The notes under the pieces were generated by a model, which saw only the letters and a list, made by a program, of their open reading frames with translations, did not search any database and had not been told where the DNA came from. A stretch of DNA of 64,000 bases from Oreocharis arfaki (lineage: Eukaryota > Chordata > Aves > Passeriformes > Paramythiidae): contig VZRR01011364.1 in the NCBI GenBank assembly GCA_013398015.1, positions 23,565 through 87,564 on the forward strand, in the 5' to 3' direction. Positions 61,601-64,000 of the stretch are shown one piece after another; positions within the stretch are counted from its first letter, which is position 1, and the number at the start of each line of letters is the position of its first letter. Position numbers and translations under genes: made by a program.

Positions 61601-63585
61601 ACAGCAGACCTCAGCTGTCACTGGTGGCTCTCAGGGGAGACAGGGCAGGGCTCACCCACACCAGGACTCTGTGAGGACCCAAAAAAGCTGAATTCCCCCA
61701 CCAGTGACACCTCATGAGGTGGTGTTCAGCCTCAGAGATCTCTTTCCTTCCTTACACACCTGCTCACTGTCCACAAGTGGCAGTGCTCATTTGGTTTCAA
61801 GAAATTACTACTGTAATTAGGCCTATGAATATTCATGTACGAGACAGTGGAGTAGGTGTAGCAGGCAGAAGCCACGATTTATAAACGCCTCCTTGCTCTG
61901 GAATCACTGTGTGCAGACACTGTTCCCAGGCCTGTCTCCTTCCTACGCCTTGGAGCTAAAAAACACTTATCAGAGGTTTACAATAAGGCTTCTAAACACA
62001 AGATTTCTTTCCAGCATTTCTTCTGCAGCCAAGGTCATTTGCATGAGAATGGCATCTTTAGGCTTTCCATCTGCTCCTTATTTTGCACCTGTAGTTAATA
62101 TCTCTCTTTTTTATAACATATGACTCACTGGCACGGTTACAGGAGGTGATATCTGCTTACAGGACACCAGTTCTCAATAGAGCCAGAATTACTCCACTGC
62201 ACAGAAGGTCTGGAACGAGGCAGCTCTGCTCTGTTTGTTTACCAGCCCCCACACAACAGGTAGAGCGAAAAGCCCAGTTCCAGAGTCACCAGCTGGACTT
62301 CATTTTCCAGGCAGGATCCCAACCAGTTCTGACCTGCCTCTCTCCTCTCCTGGCCAAACAAGACCAATATTTCCAGCTATGATGCCCAAGAAATGAATAC
62401 ACTCAGCAGCCCCGTCTCACCACCTGCTGCACATCTGCTGTTCATGTGTACCCAAATTTCTTCACAGCTCCAGTGGGGGTCACTTCATCCCCAAGAAGCT
62501 CCTGATCTCAAGCTGTGAATATCAGAATATTCTGAGTTGGAAGGACCTGCAAGGATCATTGAAATACAACTGGCTCTGCACAGAAACAGCCCAAAGAATC
62601 CCCCCTGTGCCTGAGAGCATTGTCTAAACACTTCTTGAGCTCTATAGGCCTTGGGACTGTGAACACTGCCCTGGAGAGCCTGTTCAGTGCCCCACCACTC
62701 TCTCGGGGAAGAACCTTTTCCTAATATTCAACCTCACCCCACCCCGACTCGGCTCCAGTCATTTCCTTGCATGGTCCTGATGCCTCAGCAGCCCCCCGAG
62801 ACCCGACCTGCTCGCTCTCAGCAGCAGGTTCTTCCCATCCCTTGAACATCCCAGTGTCTTCCCAGCCCCATATCTCCTGCTCCTCCCGAGGGGCTGAAGT
62901 GCAGACCAGGTGCAAGGCACCTCCACCACCCCTCCCCAGCGACAGCGACCATTCCACAGAATCCCAGAACGATTGGGGCTGGAAGGGACCTCTGGAGATC
63001 ATCCCGTCCAACCTCCCTGCCAAGGCAGGGTCACCTGGAGCAGGTGACAAAGAAACGAGCCCAGGTGGGTTTGGAATGTCTCCAGAGAGGGAGACTCCAT
63101 GCCCTCCCTGGGCCCCTGTTCTGCACCCCTTCCCGGTGGGTCTGGGCACGGACAAAGCAGCCGTGTGCCAGATCACACATCTTTGTTTCTTTAAGATCAA
63201 CAAACCCCAGGCACGAATGTCCCCCCGCACTCCCCTCCCCATACCGAGCACCATCCCCGGGGCTCTTCCCTTGGGACCTTCCCCGGCACCCCCGAGCCTG
63301 CGCGGGGGGCGATTGTTCCCGAGGTGATGCATCTGCGGGTGATGCTCCAGAGGCCGCGGCTCATGAAGTTTTTACCACACAGCTCCGATCTCCTTCTCCA
63401 GCCTCCCTGGGGCCGGGCAAACCCCTCCGGCTCCGCCGGGGCCTGGCTCCGCAGATCCCTAGCGCCTCCGGCCCCGCGGCCTCCGGGCGGTGCCGCTGCC
63501 GTGGCGACCCGCCCCGCCTCACCTGCATAGCGCGGGAGAAGAAGACCCCCGCGTCCGACGCCAGCTTCTTCACATTGAACTCCAT
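40612..63585 (-). CDS. SH3GLB2: Endophilin-B2 (SH3 domain GRB2-like, endophilin B2)
   Basis: Eleven constitutive coding exons, in transcript order on the minus strand: 63585-63523, 55501-55360, 55060-54932, 54238-54105, 53637-53545, 49799-49737, 45590-45567, 43086-42997, 42795-42695, 41612-41351, 40719-40612 (TAA). They total 1209 nt and 402 residues, close to mammalian SH3GLB2 (about 395-400). Residues about 1-30 (MEFNVKKLASDAGVFFSRAM) form the amphipathic helix 0. An N-BAR domain runs to about 275 and includes FLTPLRNFLEGDW and LLLEGISSTH. A Val/Pro/Ala-rich linker follows (about 285-340). The C-terminal SH3 domain (about 345-402) shows RVLYDYEA, DPDW and the KVPVTYLEL end. Endophilin-B proteins bend intracellular membranes, homo- and heterodimerise with SH3GLB1, and recruit proline-rich partners through the SH3 domain. 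All introns are GT-AG. The gene spans 23 kb because of an 8-kb intron 1. It is convergent with NUP188. Confidence 0.96.
42190..42204 (-). CDS. SH3GLB2: 15-nt cassette microexon of SH3GLB2
   Basis: On the minus strand CTCCAAAGGAGAAAT is flanked by acceptor ATGCCTGCAG and a near-ideal donor GTAAGTATG. It fits the 2/1 phase of the surrounding junction: without it the join reads LG-R-FSGTF, with it LG-SSKGEI-FSGTF, a gain of five residues. A mammalian SH3GLB2 isoform carries a similar SSQGAI insert here, as I recall. TGC motifs directly before the acceptor resemble those used by the neuronal splicing factor SRRM4. It is probably an alternative, tissue-restricted exon in the linker between the BAR and SH3 domains. 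Confidence 0.8.
43087..49736 (-). other. SH3GLB2: SH3GLB2 introns around the 24-nt exon
   Basis: Apart from the 24-nt exon at 45567-45590 this is intron. Several open frames of 100-180 codons occur on both strands, but they lack splice-consistent joins or family resemblance and follow the locally GC-rich composition. No RNA gene or clear retroposon was recognised. Confidence 0.6.
45567..45590 (-). CDS. SH3GLB2: 24-nt exon of SH3GLB2
   Basis: A short in-frame exon encoding LWSDEVEK in the N-BAR domain, between SASASA and AEHELRLTQTEF. The acceptor is CCCCTACAG and the donor GTAAGTAT. The residues are conserved in mammalian endophilin-B proteins (LWNDEV), so it is expected to be constitutive. 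Isolated by about 2.5 and 4.1 kb of intron on its two sides. Confidence 0.9.
49800..53544 (-). other. SH3GLB2: SH3GLB2 intron 5
   Basis: A 3.7-kb intron between the exons ending AAEAKAA and starting AVPDFQETRPRNY. It contains a T run at about 50875-50886 and an A run near 51640 (both on the plus strand). I see no conserved coding segment, RNA gene or identifiable retroposon. Confidence 0.6.
62515..62775 (-). mobile_element. CR1-type LINE 3'-end fragment
   Basis: Read on the plus strand it shows the antisense signature of an avian CR1 3' end: GAGTTGGAAGGACC near the start, then CTGGAGAGCCTGTTCAGTGC, CCACTCTCTC and TTTTCCTAATATTCAACCTC. The element therefore lies on the minus strand, the same strand as SH3GLB2. 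It is diverged and 5'-truncated, as nearly all CR1 copies are, and does not encode protein. End points are approximate. Confidence 0.8.
62956..63127 (-). mobile_element. Second CR1-type LINE 3'-end fragment
   Basis: The plus strand reads ACAGAATCCCAGAACGATTG, then GGCTGGAAGGGACCTCTGGA, a GATCATCCCGTCCAACC block and a GGAATGTCTCCAGAGAGGGA block, all hallmarks of an avian CR1 3' end in antisense. It is better preserved than the neighbour at 62515 and appears to be a different subfamily. It is truncated just after CTCCCTGGGCCCCTGTTCTG and lies about 450 bp from SH3GLB2 exon 1. Confidence 0.85.
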
Positions 63586-64000
63586 GGCGACCGCAGACCC
63601 ACCCCGGCTGCGCCGCGCCCCCGCTGTCACCGCGCCCGCCGCTGCGCCGGCTTTTATAGCGCCGGGGGTGACGCCCGCTCCGCGCCTCTTAAAAGGGCTG
63701 CGACTTGTTACGGTGTCCGTCGTCCCCGGCAGCGCCTCGGCGGACAGGGGCACGGACGACGGGCGCGGCCCCTTTAAGGGCGGCGACGGCTGCGGAGGGA
63801 GCTGTCAGCGCTCGCCAATAGGAACTCGCGCCGCGCTCCCCGCCCTTTCCCTTCCCTCTCCGCCGCACTCGCCGCCGCATCCCCGAGCCGGGCGCGTTCC
63901 GATTGGCGAGGCCGCGGGAGGCTCTCCGCTCCGACTGGCTGGAATGGGAGAGGGGGCGGAGTCTCCGCGCGGCCCCGCCCCCGCGCGGGATGGGCTGCGG
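63300..64000. promoter_or_regulatory. CpG-island promoter of SH3GLB2, probably bidirectional
   Basis: CpG-rich sequence covering SH3GLB2 exon 1 and running to the window edge. It contains CCAAT at 63815-63819, inverted CCAAT (ATTGG) at 63902-63906, and GC boxes near 63951-63960 and 63972-63983. In mammals MIGA2 is divergently transcribed from here; its first exon would lie beyond 64000, so that part is inference. Confidence 0.65.
63651..63660 (-). promoter_or_regulatory. SH3GLB2: TATA-like box upstream of SH3GLB2
   Basis: The minus strand reads GCTATAAAAG here, an excellent TATA match, about 70 nt before the start codon at 63585. Initiation about 30 nt downstream would give a 5'UTR of only about 40 nt. 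A TATA box within a CpG island is less usual, so its use is not certain. Confidence 0.5.

Larger units (their letters stand above)
55502..63522 (-). other. SH3GLB2: SH3GLB2 intron 1
   Basis: An 8.0-kb intron, the longest in the window. The portion near exon 1 holds two CR1 fragments (62515-63127) and the edge of the CpG island. The rest is unique sequence in which I recognise no exon or RNA gene. First introns often carry enhancers, but none can be identified from sequence alone. Confidence 0.6.

Noticed and set aside
62721..63332. Overlapping open frames of about 186-203 codons on both strands
   Set aside because: They run across CR1 retroposon fragments and GC-rich intron; the repeat explains them better than a gene.
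1..64000. Search for CRISPR arrays, prokaryotic operons, integrated viral genomes or tRNA/rRNA genes
   Set aside because: None seen. All coding content resolves into four split vertebrate genes, and the only mobile-element traces are CR1 fragments.

Overview
The window is nuclear DNA from a vertebrate, most likely a bird. The evidence is GT-AG split genes with mostly short introns, two CpG-island promoters, CR1-type retroposon fragments, and four genes in the order PHYHD1 - DOLK - NUP188 - SH3GLB2. To my knowledge the same order is found at human 9q34.11, and the chicken counterpart lies on microchromosome 17. The species cannot be fixed from the sequence. There is no sign of bacterial, viral or plasmid organisation, and no CRISPR, operon or defence-like locus.

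Layout: (1) 1-5.8 kb: PHYHD1, plus strand, 11 coding exons joining to 291 codons, an iron/2-oxoglutarate dioxygenase with an intact HxD...H triad. (2) 5.8-7.8 kb: spacer between convergent genes. (3) 7.8-11.7 kb: DOLK, minus strand, one coding exon of 523 codons (dolichol kinase, ER membrane), with a probable 5'UTR intron of about 2 kb. (4) About 11.72-11.86 kb: compact bidirectional CpG promoter shared by DOLK and NUP188, carrying three E-box-like sites. (5) 11.86-37.2 kb: NUP188, plus strand, 44 coding exons joining in frame to 1738 codons (inner-ring nuclear pore scaffold). (6) 37.2-39.3 kb: spacer between convergent genes. (7) 39.3-63.6 kb: SH3GLB2 (endophilin-B2), minus strand, 11 constitutive coding exons (402 codons) plus a 15-nt cassette microexon, with an 8-kb first intron. 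(8) 63.4-64.0 kb: SH3GLB2 CpG promoter with a TATA-like box, probably shared with a divergent gene just outside the window (MIGA2 in mammals).

The genes do not form one pathway. They are conserved neighbours with housekeeping roles: dolichyl phosphate supply for glycosylation (DOLK), nuclear pore structure (NUP188), membrane curvature (SH3GLB2) and a poorly understood oxygenase (PHYHD1). I found no undescribed system. The observations most worth checking are the SH3GLB2 microexon, the upstream ORFs of DOLK, the shared E-box promoter, and small intronic structures (a perfect 43-bp tandem duplication and a 20-bp perfect palindrome). All exon joins were read by eye from splice consensus, reading frame and remembered family sequence, without alignment software.
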